The notes: generated from the letters alone by a model not told the origin. A stretch of DNA of 8,770 bases from JAIVGV01 sp035295985 (GCA_035295985.1 DATHBT010000242.1:1-8770); one strand, 5' to 3'. Counted from the first letter of the stretch, positions 1-6,650 are shown. Made by a program: numbers and translations.

Positions 1-45
1 TGGCCGCGGGGCCACGCCGCCTTGATCGTGAGAACCGTCGCCCGG
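1..45. other. Short flank downstream of the roadblock gene
   Basis: This stretch follows the stop codon of the roadblock gene in the direction of transcription. On the minus strand it contains AAGG six bases before a GTG followed by a few open codons, so a further operon gene could begin here. Only a handful of codons are visible and no product can be named. No terminator hairpin is seen in these 45 bases, so transcription may well continue out of the window. Confidence 0.3.
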
Positions 46-414
46 TCAGATTGTGAACTCACGCGCCATGTCCAGCTCGGCCTTGCGCAACTCGAAGCGG
101 CCGCGGCCGAGGTTGCCGCCACGTTCGAGCACGAGGACGAGGAAGTAGTCCCGCGCCATCAGGCGCAGGAGGAAGTGGAACTGCTCGGTCGAGACGACCA
201 ATTCGCGCAGCGGGCCGTATCCCATGTTGGCGCTCGCGCGCTCGGCCCCGCGGACGACCGAGACGAACTCGGCCGCGGCCACGTCGAGGTTGGCTTCGAG
301 GCCCGCCTCGCCGAGCGCCTTCTCGACCGAGATGCCGTCCGTGCCCATGATGAGCGCGCCGACGCAGCCCTCGACGCGCCCGAGGATCGATGCGAGGTGG
401 CGTTTGAAGTCCAC
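46..414 (-). CDS. Roadblock/LC7 (MglB-like) domain protein
   Basis: A 122-residue protein covered almost entirely by one roadblock/LC7 fold. It has an N-terminal helix (about 1-15), a strand reading GALIMGTDGISVEK (19-32), a central helix containing AAAEFVSVVRGAE (46-58), then strands around LRELVVSTE (69-77), FHFLLRLMARDYFLVLVLE (79-97) and a C-terminal helix. In other bacteria such proteins dimerise and act on small Ras-like GTPases; MglB, the partner of MglA in cell polarity and motility, is the best known. The start is GTG, chosen because an AGGAGGA Shine-Dalgarno lies 8 nt upstream and the fold begins at once. It starts 27 nt after the pilQ stop, so it is probably the last visible gene of the pilus operon. 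No GTPase gene is visible in the window. The family call is firm; the link to pilus polarity is inferred from position only. Confidence 0.85.
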   Translation of the reverse strand: MDFKRHLASILGRVEGCVGALIMGTDGISVEKALGEAGLEANLDVAAAEFVSVVRGAERASANMGYGPLRELVVSTEQFHFLLRLMARDYFLVLVLERGGNLGRGRFELRKAELDMAREFTI

Positions 415-422
415 GGTTCTTC

Positions 423-429
423 TCCTCCT
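423..429 (-). promoter_or_regulatory. Ribosome binding site of the roadblock gene
   Basis: On the minus strand this reads AGGAGGA, followed by 8 nt and then the GTG start. It is the strongest Shine-Dalgarno in the window and decides the non-ATG start. It sits in the 27-nt spacer after the pilQ stop. Confidence 0.75.
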
Positions 430-441
430 GCGCGCGTGCGC

Positions 442-2649
442 TTAACGCTGCTCCTGCGAGGGCGGCGGAGCGCCTTCCTGCGGGGCGGACGGCTGTTGCC
501 GCTGCGACGCGGGCGGCTGCGCGGCCGGGCCGGACGGCTGCTGCTGCTGCGCGGGCGAGGGCGTGTTCGTCTGCGGGTTGCCGAGCGGGACGGGCTGCGG
601 GACGGTGGCCGTGCGGGTCGAGTTGCTGACCGTGCCGGAAGTCGGCCGCCCGTTGTAGTCGGGCCGGTAGATGCGCGGCGTGATGAAGAAGAGCACCTCG
701 TTGGTGTTCCTCACGGTCGCCTTGCGCTTGAAGAGGTTGCCGATGACGGGGATGCCGGAGAGTCCCGGCGTGCGGTTCTGCGTCTCGCCCTCGCTGTCGT
801 TCAGGACGCCGCCGACGACAGTCGTGCCGCCGTCTGGGACGAGCACCTCGGTCTGCATCCGCTGCGTGTCGATGCCGGGCGTGCCGAGCGCGTTCGTCAG
901 ACTCCGATCCACCGTGTTGCTCTCGGCGATGACGCGGAGGATGACCGTGCCGGCGTCCGTGATCTGCGGCGTGACCGAGAGGCGGATGGGGACGGAGACG
1001 AAAGTGGTGGTGAAGACGACGCCGCCCTCGGACGCGCTGCCGCCGCCGCCCGTCTGCGGCGTGACGACGGGGATCTGCGAGCCGCTCTCGATCTGGCCGG
1101 GGCGGTTGTTGAGCACGGTCAGGCGCGGCGTGGCGACGACCTTCGCCTGGCCCTTCGTCTCGGCCGCCGTGATGGCGAGGCTGATCTGCGCCGTGCCCAG
1201 AAGCCCCGTCGTCAGGCCGACGACGGTGCTCGGCACGTTGGCCCGGAGGCCCGATCCGGGGGCGATGGTGTTCGCCAGGCCGCCGAAGACGCCGCCGGGG
1301 ACGGGGCCGGAGGTCGGATTGGTGATGGGGGTGATGGAATTGATGTTGCCGAGCGCGCCGCCGCCGACGAAGCGGCCGTCGGCGTCGAAGCGCGGCGTGG
1401 AGAAGACGCCGCCCGAGAGCTGGACGCCGAGGTCGCGGCTGAAGTTGCGCGTGGCGATGACGATGCGCGTCTCGATCTCGACCTGCGGCTCGGGCTGGTC
1501 GAGCAGCGCGATGAGCGGGCGGATGTTGAGTTCGATGTTCTCGCGCACGTCCGTGACGAGGAGCGTGTTGGAGCGGCCGTCGAACTCGACGCTGCCGCGG
1601 CGCGAGAGGCGGCGCGCGATGATGGGGAGGATGCCCTGGTCGGCGCTGCCGCGGGCCGAGTCGCCGCCGCTGCCGCCGGAGAAGCTGTCGCCCGTGTTGC
1701 CGCCCGCGAAGTCGCCCGTCGTGCCGGCGGCCTGCGCCAGCGTGCCCGAGGCGCGCGCGTAGTTGAGGCGGAAGATTTCGGTGACGAGCGGCGCGCTGTT
1801 GAGCCGCGCGTCGGCGATCTTGGCCTGCGTGGCGGCCTCGTCGGCGAGCACCTGCTGCGTGGCGACGCGCAGGATGTTGCCGTTCACGTCGATGCCGAGC
1901 CGGTTGGCGCGAAGGATCGCGTCGAGCGCGAGGTTCCAGGGGACTTCCGAGACGTTGACGGTGACGGGCACTGCGCCGACCGACCTGTCGATGACGAAGT
2001 TCACGCCGTACTGCTCGGTGATGTAGTTGAGGATGTCGCGGATGTCGGCGTTGACGAGGTTCAGGCTGATCGGCTCGCCGACGAAGCCGGTCTGGCCGTA
2101 GCGCTGCCCCTGCTGGGCGGGCGTGGCCGGCGAGTCGTCCGCGCGAAGCGAAGGCGCGGGCGAGGGCGTCGGGGCCGGGCGCTGCATCTGCTGCTGCGGC
2201 TGCTGGTCTGGCGCGGCCGGCGCGGGCGCGAGTTCGAGCACGAGGCTGTTGCCGTCAATGCGTGTGCGCTCGCGCGCGTCGGAGCGCAGGCGCACGAGGA
2301 GCGCGCCCGAGCGCAAAGAGCCGACGCTCGACTGCGGCTCGACCGCCACCGCCTCGACGAGCGCGGAGTTGACGGCGTAGGCGGGCTGGAGCCGAGACAC
2401 GTCAACGCCCGGCAGCTCGACCAGGAGCGCGCGCTCCGTCGGCCGGCTGACGGCGTAGGCCATCGGCACGGTGCCCTCGACCGTGATGCGCGTGACCGCG
2501 CCGTCGGTCGTGGTTCGCAGACTGAGCGCGGCGGCGCGCGCCGCGGCCGTCGCGGCCCTCGCGGGCGGCGCGGCGAGCGTGAAGACGCAGAGGAGGACGA
2601 GCGTGCCCCTCAGCGTCTCAGCCGTAAGTTTCCTGATCTGTGAAGACAT
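442..2649 (-). CDS. pilQ: Type IV pilus secretin PilQ
   Basis: A 735-residue outer-membrane secretin, the gated channel through which the pilus fibre leaves the cell. In order: a signal peptide (1-32, hydrophobic core LVLLCVFTLA, Ala-rich cleavage region); one AMIN domain (about 38-140) that in relatives binds peptidoglycan; a Pro/Gln linker (141-187); an STN/N0 domain (188-264, with LVNADIRDILNYI); an N1 (NolW-type) domain (about 286-386) interrupted by a Gly/Ser/Asp-rich loop (about 306-338); and the secretin barrel (388-662) with VPDGGTTVVGGVL (604-616), SGIPVIGNLFK (631-641) and EVLFFITPRI (651-660). The tail (663-735) is rich in Pro, Gln, Ser and Thr. The start at 2649 was chosen because AAAGGA lies 8 nt upstream and the signal peptide follows directly; extending upstream reaches only a TTG at 2748 with no signal-like sequence. 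The single AMIN copy contrasts with the two found in some proteobacterial PilQ. Identification is secure from motifs and from its place after pilMNOP. Confidence 0.95.
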   Translation of the reverse strand: MSSQIRKLTAETLRGTLVLLCVFTLAAPPARAATAAARAAALSLRTTTDGAVTRITVEGTVPMAYAVSRPTERALLVELPGVDVSRLQPAYAVNSALVEAVAVEPQSSVGSLRSGALLVRLRSDARERTRIDGNSLVLELAPAPAAPDQQPQQQMQRPAPTPSPAPSLRADDSPATPAQQGQRYGQTGFVGEPISLNLVNADIRDILNYITEQYGVNFVIDRSVGAVPVTVNVSEVPWNLALDAILRANRLGIDVNGNILRVATQQVLADEAATQAKIADARLNSAPLVTEIFRLNYARASGTLAQAAGTTGDFAGGNTGDSFSGGSGGDSARGSADQGILPIIARRLSRRGSVEFDGRSNTLLVTDVRENIELNIRPLIALLDQPEPQVEIETRIVIATRNFSRDLGVQLSGGVFSTPRFDADGRFVGGGALGNINSITPITNPTSGPVPGGVFGGLANTIAPGSGLRANVPSTVVGLTTGLLGTAQISLAITAAETKGQAKVVATPRLTVLNNRPGQIESGSQIPVVTPQTGGGGSASEGGVVFTTTFVSVPIRLSVTPQITDAGTVILRVIAESNTVDRSLTNALGTPGIDTQRMQTEVLVPDGGTTVVGGVLNDSEGETQNRTPGLSGIPVIGNLFKRKATVRNTNEVLFFITPRIYRPDYNGRPTSGTVSNSTRTATVPQPVPLGNPQTNTPSPAQQQQPSGPAAQPPASQRQQPSAPQEGAPPPSQEQR

Positions 2650-2905
2650 CGTCTTTATCCTTTTCGTCCTTTCGGGCGTCGGCCCCCGCCGCGCGCTAAC
2701 GCTCGTCGAACCTGCGGGCAGGCTCTCTCTCACGCGCGCGCCGCACAACGCGGCGGCCTTCGATCCGGGACGTGTTTATCAAGGTGTCCCGCCCGCTTCT
2801 CCTGACAGGGTTTTGCGGGCGGCGGGCGAGGGTGGGTTCGGGCCGGTGAGGGTTCGGGCGCGGCCGAGCCGGCCCTGGGCGACGCGGGCGCGCCCGTGAG
2901 AATTT
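2650..2905. other. 256-nt non-coding gap between pilP and pilQ
   Basis: This is the only long spacer within the operon. It is very GC-rich. It holds a 10-bp direct repeat GGGTTCGGGC at 2834-2843 and 2850-2859 (16-bp period) and a perfect 12-bp palindrome CGGGCGCGCCCG at 2885-2896, close behind the pilP stop. I see no convincing -35/-10 pair on the minus strand and no hairpin followed by a T run. A GC-rich internal promoter, an RNA processing site or plain spacer all remain possible. The bases nearest pilQ (about 2658-2663) provide its AAAGGA ribosome binding site. Confidence 0.5.
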
Positions 2906-3562
2906 TTAACGTTCGTTGCCGCCCGGCCTCGCGGGCTTCGCGGCCTCGGCCGCGGGCTGCTCGGCCGCGGGCTGCTCGGCCGCGGGCTTATCGTCCTTCA
3001 GGTTCTCGGCGGCGGCGGCGAGCTGATCGGCCGGCGCGAACTTCCGCAGGGGCTTCGTCTCGACCGTCGTCTCGCGCCGCCCGTCGCTCCAACGCTTCTC
3101 GCGGCGGAAGACGAGGCGGCCCTCCTCGATGGCGACGAGCTGCGCGTCGTAGAAGCGCTCGCCGGGGTAGATGACGTAGGAGAGCTTGATGGGCGTGGCC
3201 TCGACCATCGCGGCGTAGCCGCGCGGCGTGCGGAAGATGCCCGTGATCTGCGTCTCGCCGAGCAGCAGGGCGGTCGTCGGCTTCGGGACGGGAAGCTGCG
3301 CCTCCATGGCGCGCACGCGCTGCTCCTTGTAGGCGTCGATGCGCGCCTTGACCGAGGGCGGCGCGACGAGCGTCGGCACGTTCTTCTTCTTCGGCTCCGC
3401 CTTCTTCCGCTCGACCGGCTTCGGCTTAACGAACGGGTCGTGCTGGGCCGGGCGGTAGTTGGTGTTGGCGTCCTGCGCCGCTGCGGCCGGGGCGCAGGAC
3501 GCGAGCGCGAGGGCGGCGGCCGAGAGCCGTGCGAGGTTGCCGATTGTTTTCCGGTGTCTCAT
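2906..3562 (-). CDS. pilP: Type IV pilus assembly protein PilP
   Basis: A 218-residue periplasmic protein that in the family joins the inner-membrane PilN/PilO frame to the N0 domain of PilQ. An N-terminal export signal (1-22) ends in L20-A21-S22-C23, a good lipobox, so it is probably a lipoprotein as PilP is in other species. An Ala-rich stretch ending AAAAQ (26-30) offers an alternative signal peptidase I site. A disordered segment follows, with the HDPFVKP motif (41-47; DPF is typical of PilP) and a Lys/Pro run. The small beta domain spans about 98-171 (ETQITGIFRTPRGYAAMVEA is at 103-122). The C-terminus carries repeats of five residues (PAAEQ). The ATG start has AGGGAGA just upstream and lies 60 nt after pilO. 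Overall similarity in this family is weak, so the call rests on the lipobox, DPF motif, fold pattern and position between pilO and pilQ. Confidence 0.88.
   Translation of the reverse strand: MRHRKTIGNLARLSAAALALASCAPAAAAQDANTNYRPAQHDPFVKPKPVERKKAEPKKKNVPTLVAPPSVKARIDAYKEQRVRAMEAQLPVPKPTTALLLGETQITGIFRTPRGYAAMVEATPIKLSYVIYPGERFYDAQLVAIEEGRLVFRREKRWSDGRRETTVETKPLRKFAPADQLAAAAENLKDDKPAAEQPAAEQPAAEAAKPARPGGNER
2947..2988 (-). repeat. 15-bp tandem repeat coding PAAEQ in pilP
   Basis: The plus-strand unit CGGCCGCGGGCTGCT occurs twice exactly (2947-2961, 2962-2976), followed by a third copy (2977-2988) that matches for its first 12 bases. The period is a multiple of three, so gain or loss of units would only lengthen or shorten the PilP tail in steps of five residues without shifting the frame. 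Confidence 0.85.
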
Positions 3563-3622
3563 CTCTTCTCCCTGTGTGTCAGCAATGCTTCAGGGCCTGT
3601 CCCTTCGGTGGCTGGCGGGCGC

Positions 3623-4267
3623 TTAGTCGGCCGCGGCCGGGGCGGGCGGCGCGGGCTTGGCCGGCTTCTGATTCTTCTTCTCCTTCTCTTCCTTCTCCTT
3701 CTGCAACTGCTCGTTCGAGACGTAGTAGGCCGTCAGCAGGAACTGGCCCTCGACGGTCGAGCCGGACTGCTGCGTCGGCGACTGCATGATGCGGAAGTCG
3801 GAGATGGAGACGATGCGCTGGTAGGCGGCCATCTGCGCGAAGAAGTCGCCCAGCTTGTTGTAGGAGCCGGAGACCTCGACCTCGATGGGCTTGCCGGCGA
3901 AGAACTCTTCCAGGTAGTCGTCCTTCGGCGTGAAGCGGCGCACGGAGAGACCGCCCTTGGCGCGATCCTGCAGGCCGGCCAGCACGTTCGTCAGCTCGCG
4001 CTGCTCGGGCAGGAGCGAAACCAGCTCGGCGTAGTCCGCCTGCACGCGGCCGTGGGCGGCGCGCACGTCGTTGATGCGCTGCGACGCGGCCTGCGCCTTG
4101 GCGTTGGCCGAGCGCAGCCGCTCGACTTCCGCCTGGGTCTCGTCGGCGGTGGCGCGGATGCCGCTCGTGAAGACGAACCAGAAGCAGGCGTAGAGGAACA
4201 ACGCGGCGGCGCCGAACACTGCGGCGTGCACGTACCAAGGCTGCTCTGTCAGGTTAAACTTTCTCAT
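3623..4267 (-). CDS. pilO: Type IV pilus inner-membrane protein PilO
   Basis: A 214-residue bitopic membrane protein that pairs with PilN and recruits PilP in the alignment complex. A short cytoplasmic N-terminus (1-12) is followed by one membrane helix (about 13-36), a periplasmic coiled coil (about 38-83), the family-typical LLPEQRELTNVL (85-96) and a ferredoxin-like periplasmic domain (about 105-186, with PIEVEVSGSYNKLGDFF at 127-143 and ISDFRI at 155-160). A Lys/Glu then Pro/Ala tail fills 190-214. I place the start at the ATG at 4267, where the membrane-protein N-terminus MRKFNLTEQPW begins; an in-frame GTG at 4309 would add 14 arginine-rich residues that look like spacer. The ribosome binding site is modest (AAAGAG close by, GGAGGGAG further up). 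The gene starts 53 nt after pilN and ends 60 nt before pilP. Confidence 0.92.
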   Translation of the reverse strand: MRKFNLTEQPWYVHAAVFGAAALFLYACFWFVFTSGIRATADETQAEVERLRSANAKAQAASQRINDVRAAHGRVQADYAELVSLLPEQRELTNVLAGLQDRAKGGLSVRRFTPKDDYLEEFFAGKPIEVEVSGSYNKLGDFFAQMAAYQRIVSISDFRIMQSPTQQSGSTVEGQFLLTAYYVSNEQLQKEKEEKEKKNQKPAKPAPPAPAAAD

Positions 4268-4320
4268 CGCTCTTTGGGACTCCCTCCCCACGGCCCGCGC
4301 CGCACGCACGCGCCCTGCTT

Positions 4321-5037
4321 TCAGTTCTTCGCGACCTGCGGGGTGCCGTTCTGCGCGGCCGGGGCCGCGCCGTTCGCCTGCTGCTGTGGCTGTTGCTGCT
4401 TCTCCTGCCCCGGGGGCGTGTACTTGCAGCGGATCGTGAAGGTGACGGTCTCGGGCTTCGGCTGCGACTTCTCCGCGTCGGCGTGCGCGCCGCGGTCGGC
4501 CGCGGGCGACTCGACGAGCTTGCGCTGCGTCTCGATGTTGACGTTCGCGAAGAGGCCGTTCGAGAATTCGAGGCTGCGGCCGAACGACGTGACCGCGCCC
4601 TCGTTCGGCGAGTTGCCCATCACGGTCAGCTCCTCGCCCTTCTGCTCGATGCTCGTCAGGAAGAACTCGGGCAGGCGGGGCAGCCGCTCGTTGATCGAGG
4701 AGAGGACGGCGACCGGCCCCTTCTGCGAAGAGCGCAGCCGCTTGATCACGTCGATGCGCGCCTGCACGTCCTTCGTCTTCTTCTCCAGCTCGCCCTGCTC
4801 TTTGTTGATCGCCGCCATCTGCCGGGCGATCTCCTGCTGGCTCTTCTGCTCCGTCTCGGCCGCCGCGAGCTTGGCGACGGCGCTCACAAAGTCCAGCCCC
4901 ATGCCGAGCACCAGCAGCCCCGCGATGGAGAGTCCGACGAGCAACATCTTCGTGCGCGGGTTGGAGACGCGCGCCTCGACGGCGGCCATGCCGCCCGCGC
5001 GGTCGGTGACGGAATCTAACAGGTTAATCCTGATCAT
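4321..5037 (-). CDS. pilN: Type IV pilus inner-membrane protein PilN
   Basis: A 238-residue bitopic membrane protein. The N-terminal IRINLL (2-7) is the conserved segment that docks into the groove of PilM in known structures. One membrane helix follows at about 31-53, then a long coiled coil (about 57-103) and a periplasmic ferredoxin-like domain (about 108-206) containing RLPEFFLTSIEQKGEELTVMG (121-141). The tail (207-238) is Gln/Ala/Pro/Asn-rich, with QQQPQQQ, and is not part of the usual fold. The ATG abuts the pilM stop codon exactly (TAGATG), with GAGGAG inside the pilM 3' end as ribosome binding site, which suggests translational coupling and a fixed PilM to PilN ratio. Confidence 0.94.
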   Translation of the reverse strand: MIRINLLDSVTDRAGGMAAVEARVSNPRTKMLLVGLSIAGLLVLGMGLDFVSAVAKLAAAETEQKSQQEIARQMAAINKEQGELEKKTKDVQARIDVIKRLRSSQKGPVAVLSSINERLPRLPEFFLTSIEQKGEELTVMGNSPNEGAVTSFGRSLEFSNGLFANVNIETQRKLVESPAADRGAHADAEKSQPKPETVTFTIRCKYTPPGQEKQQQPQQQANGAAPAAQNGTPQVAKN

Positions 5038-6093
5038 CTAGGCAGCCACTCCTCTCAGCGCGAGGCCGACGGCCACGGCCATCTCCGGCACCACGGCCGA
5101 CAGGTAGTCTGGGTCGTAGCGCCGGCCGTTGATCTTGATCTTGCGGAACGGGTCGAGGAACTCGACGGGGATGCCGAAGTTGTCGGCGAGGAAGTCGGCG
5201 ATGCGCGGCAGCTTCGAGCCGCCGCCCGAGAGCAGCAACTTCTGCACCTGCCCGTTGTCGGAGGTGGCGCGGTAGAAGTCGAAGGTCTTCTGCACTTCGA
5301 GCAGGAGCATGTCGGAGACCGACTCGAAGACGGGGGCGAGGTTCCTCGGCTCGGCCTCCCCGGGCAGTTTCCCGGAGCACTTCAACTGCTCGGCCTGCTC
5401 GAACGTCAGACCGAACTCTTTCTGCAGCGCGCCCGTGTACTGGTTGCCCCCGAACGAGACGTCGCGCGTAAAGACGCTCCGCACGCCGTCCACGATGTTG
5501 ATGTTCGAGGTCGAGGCCCCGACGTTCAGGAGCGCGACGGTCTGGCCGGGCTGCGGCTCGTAGTTGACCTCGTAGCAGTTCTGGAGGGCGAAGGCGTCAA
5601 CGTCTATGACGCAGGGCTGCTTGCCGGCGAGCTGGATGGCCTGGCGGACGTTGGCGACGAACTCGCGCTTGCAGGCCGCCATCAGGACGTGGAGCGAGTC
5701 GGGCGTCTTGCCCGTGATCTGGTAGTCGAGCGCCACGTCGGCGATGTCGAACGGGATGTGCTCCTCGGCGTGCCACTCGATGGACTCCTGCAGCTCGTCC
5801 TCGGTCATCGGCGGGACGATGATGTTCTTGACGATGACGGAGCTTCCCGATACGCCCGCCGCCACGCCCGCCGTCTTGATCTGGTTCGCCGCGAAGACGT
5901 GCGCGATGGTGTGCGACACGGCGTTGAGTTCCATGATCTGCCCGTCAACCACGGTGTCGGGTTGCAGGCCCTCGTGAGCGAGGTTCGCGAGCGTGAGAGC
6001 GCCGGGCTTGCCCTGCAACTCGACGACCTTGACGGAGCTGGAGCCGATGTCGAGGCCGACCAGATTCTTGTTCCTGCCGTTTCGTTTGAGCAT
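5038..6093 (-). CDS. pilM: Type IV pilus actin-like ATPase PilM
   Basis: A 351-residue cytoplasmic protein of the actin/FtsA-like family, the usual length for PilM. Nucleotide-binding motifs are intact: phosphate-1 GLDIGSSSVKVVEL (13-26, with D15 and G17), phosphate-2 ALLNVGASTSNINI (187-200, with N190 and G192), and the adenosine motif LLLSGGGSKLP (286-296). Family-typical stretches include PPMTEDEL (94-101), HIPFDIADVALDYQ (112-125) and the FTRDVSFGGNQYT region (208-220). In known systems PilM binds the PilN N-terminus on the cytoplasmic face and connects the alignment complex to the PilB/PilT/PilC motor; none of those motor genes is in this window. The ATG start is preceded by AGGGA about 10 nt upstream. 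It is the first gene of the operon, reached by a promoter about 450 nt upstream. Confidence 0.96.
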   Translation of the reverse strand: MLKRNGRNKNLVGLDIGSSSVKVVELQGKPGALTLANLAHEGLQPDTVVDGQIMELNAVSHTIAHVFAANQIKTAGVAAGVSGSSVIVKNIIVPPMTEDELQESIEWHAEEHIPFDIADVALDYQITGKTPDSLHVLMAACKREFVANVRQAIQLAGKQPCVIDVDAFALQNCYEVNYEPQPGQTVALLNVGASTSNINIVDGVRSVFTRDVSFGGNQYTGALQKEFGLTFEQAEQLKCSGKLPGEAEPRNLAPVFESVSDMLLLEVQKTFDFYRATSDNGQVQKLLLSGGGSKLPRIADFLADNFGIPVEFLDPFRKIKINGRRYDPDYLSAVVPEMAVAVGLALRGVAA

Positions 6094-6544
6094 GAGCTAT
6101 TCGTCCCTGGGTGTCTGCTTCGTGGCTTTCATGCGTTGGCCGCGCCGGAGTCTGGCGCGGATGCGGCGCGCCCGCGAGCGCGACGGGCGGGGGGTAAGAG
6201 GGTGGCGCTCGGGCTGCGCTGTGAACGTCTGCGCGAAGGCGTCGCTGCTGCGGAGGGGGCGCGTTTCGTTGGCGCTCGACATCGGGAGGGTTTTCAGGTC
6301 TAAACCGCGTGGAGATTGGGAAGTGGCGGGCGGCTGGGCGGGGGCGAGACGTGCGACGCGGCGGCTGGCCGCTTCGACCACCTACGGCAACCCGGCCGAG
6401 TCTGGAAGCGCGCCCCTCGCGGCGTGACTCCCGACCCCCGTCGGCTTTGCGGCCCCCGCTCGCGCGAGGTGTGCCTTTGTCGTTTCGGTGTCAAAGAAAC
6501 GAGTTGCTCGTTTCCGTCAGGAGCAGACCTTGCGCCTGCTGCCG
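6094..6544 (-). promoter_or_regulatory. Long 5' leader of the pilM operon
   Basis: If transcription starts about 7 nt after the -10 box at 6551-6556, the message carries a leader of about 450 nt before pilM, which is long. Most of it is GC-rich without a recognisable riboswitch. An open frame on the minus strand can be read up to a stop at 6097-6099, three bases before the pilM ATG. Its possible ATG at 6282 has no Shine-Dalgarno and the product is arginine/proline-rich, so I do not call it a gene. The start of the leader holds the alternative hairpins listed separately. An unseen GC-rich promoter nearer pilM cannot be excluded. Confidence 0.4.
6481..6514 (-). promoter_or_regulatory. Three-arm alternative hairpins at the start of the pil leader
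   Basis: On the minus strand GAAACGAG (6514-6507), a CAA loop and CTCGTTTC (6503-6496) form a perfect 8-bp stem with a 3-nt loop, followed by TTT. A third arm, GAAACG (6486-6481), can pair instead with the CGTTTC part of the middle arm (6501-6496), giving a 6-bp stem with a 9-nt loop. The two pairings exclude each other. The element would lie about 30-65 nt after the predicted transcription start. The layout resembles an attenuator or protein-binding leader, but the T run is short and no function can be assigned. Confidence 0.4.
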
Positions 6545-6550
6545 TCTGAA

Positions 6551-6580
6551 ACTATAGCCTACAGATTTCGACACTGTCAA
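6551..6580 (-). promoter_or_regulatory. Sigma-70 type promoter of the pil operon
   Basis: On the minus strand TTGACA (6580-6575) is a perfect -35 box, followed by an 18-nt spacer and TATAGT (6556-6551), which matches the consensus -10 at five of six positions. It lies in the only AT-rich island of the window (about 6545-6625) and points to pilM. Expected transcription start is near 6544. It is the best promoter match I can find on either strand. The island also offers weak plus-strand boxes (such as TATTTA at 6618-6623), but none has a good partner, so I do not annotate a promoter for the divergent gene. Confidence 0.75.
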
Positions 6581-6591
6581 CACTATTTTTG

Positions 6592-6605
6592 ATTGTTTAA
6601 ACAAT
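6592..6605. promoter_or_regulatory. Perfect 14-bp palindrome, candidate operator
   Basis: ATTGTTTAAACAAT is its own reverse complement over 14 bases with no spacer. It ends 11 bp upstream of the -35 box of the pil promoter, in the divergent region between pilM and the gene at 6778. A homodimeric regulator bound here could activate the pil promoter from directly upstream and affect the divergent gene as well. The regulator family cannot be told from the site. Confidence 0.5.
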
Positions 6606-6650
6606 AGGGTTTTCAATTATTTACTCGCCGATTCTCACCCCCGGAGCCAT

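Noticed and set aside
22..2643. 873-codon open frame on the plus strand
   Set aside because: It lies antisense to pilQ and the roadblock gene, is dominated by Arg, Ala, Asp and Gly from reversed GC-rich codons, and shows no domain. It is a codon-bias shadow.
2650..2748. Upstream extension of pilQ to a TTG start
   Set aside because: It would place 33 charged residues before the signal peptide and has no ribosome binding site, whereas the ATG at 2649 has AAAGGA at good spacing.
3440..5041. 533-codon open frame on the plus strand
   Set aside because: Antisense to pilN, pilO and pilP, with low-complexity Leu/Arg and Ser/Cys stretches and no recognisable fold.
6097..6381. Minus-strand frame just before pilM, ending three bases before its ATG
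   Set aside because: Arg/Pro-rich composition, no Shine-Dalgarno before either possible start, and no family resemblance. Better treated as leader, although a short coupled leader peptide cannot be fully excluded.
6300..6494. 64-codon minus-strand frame in the leader with a TTG start
   Set aside because: No ribosome binding site, overlaps the hairpin region, and the composition is that of random GC-rich sequence.
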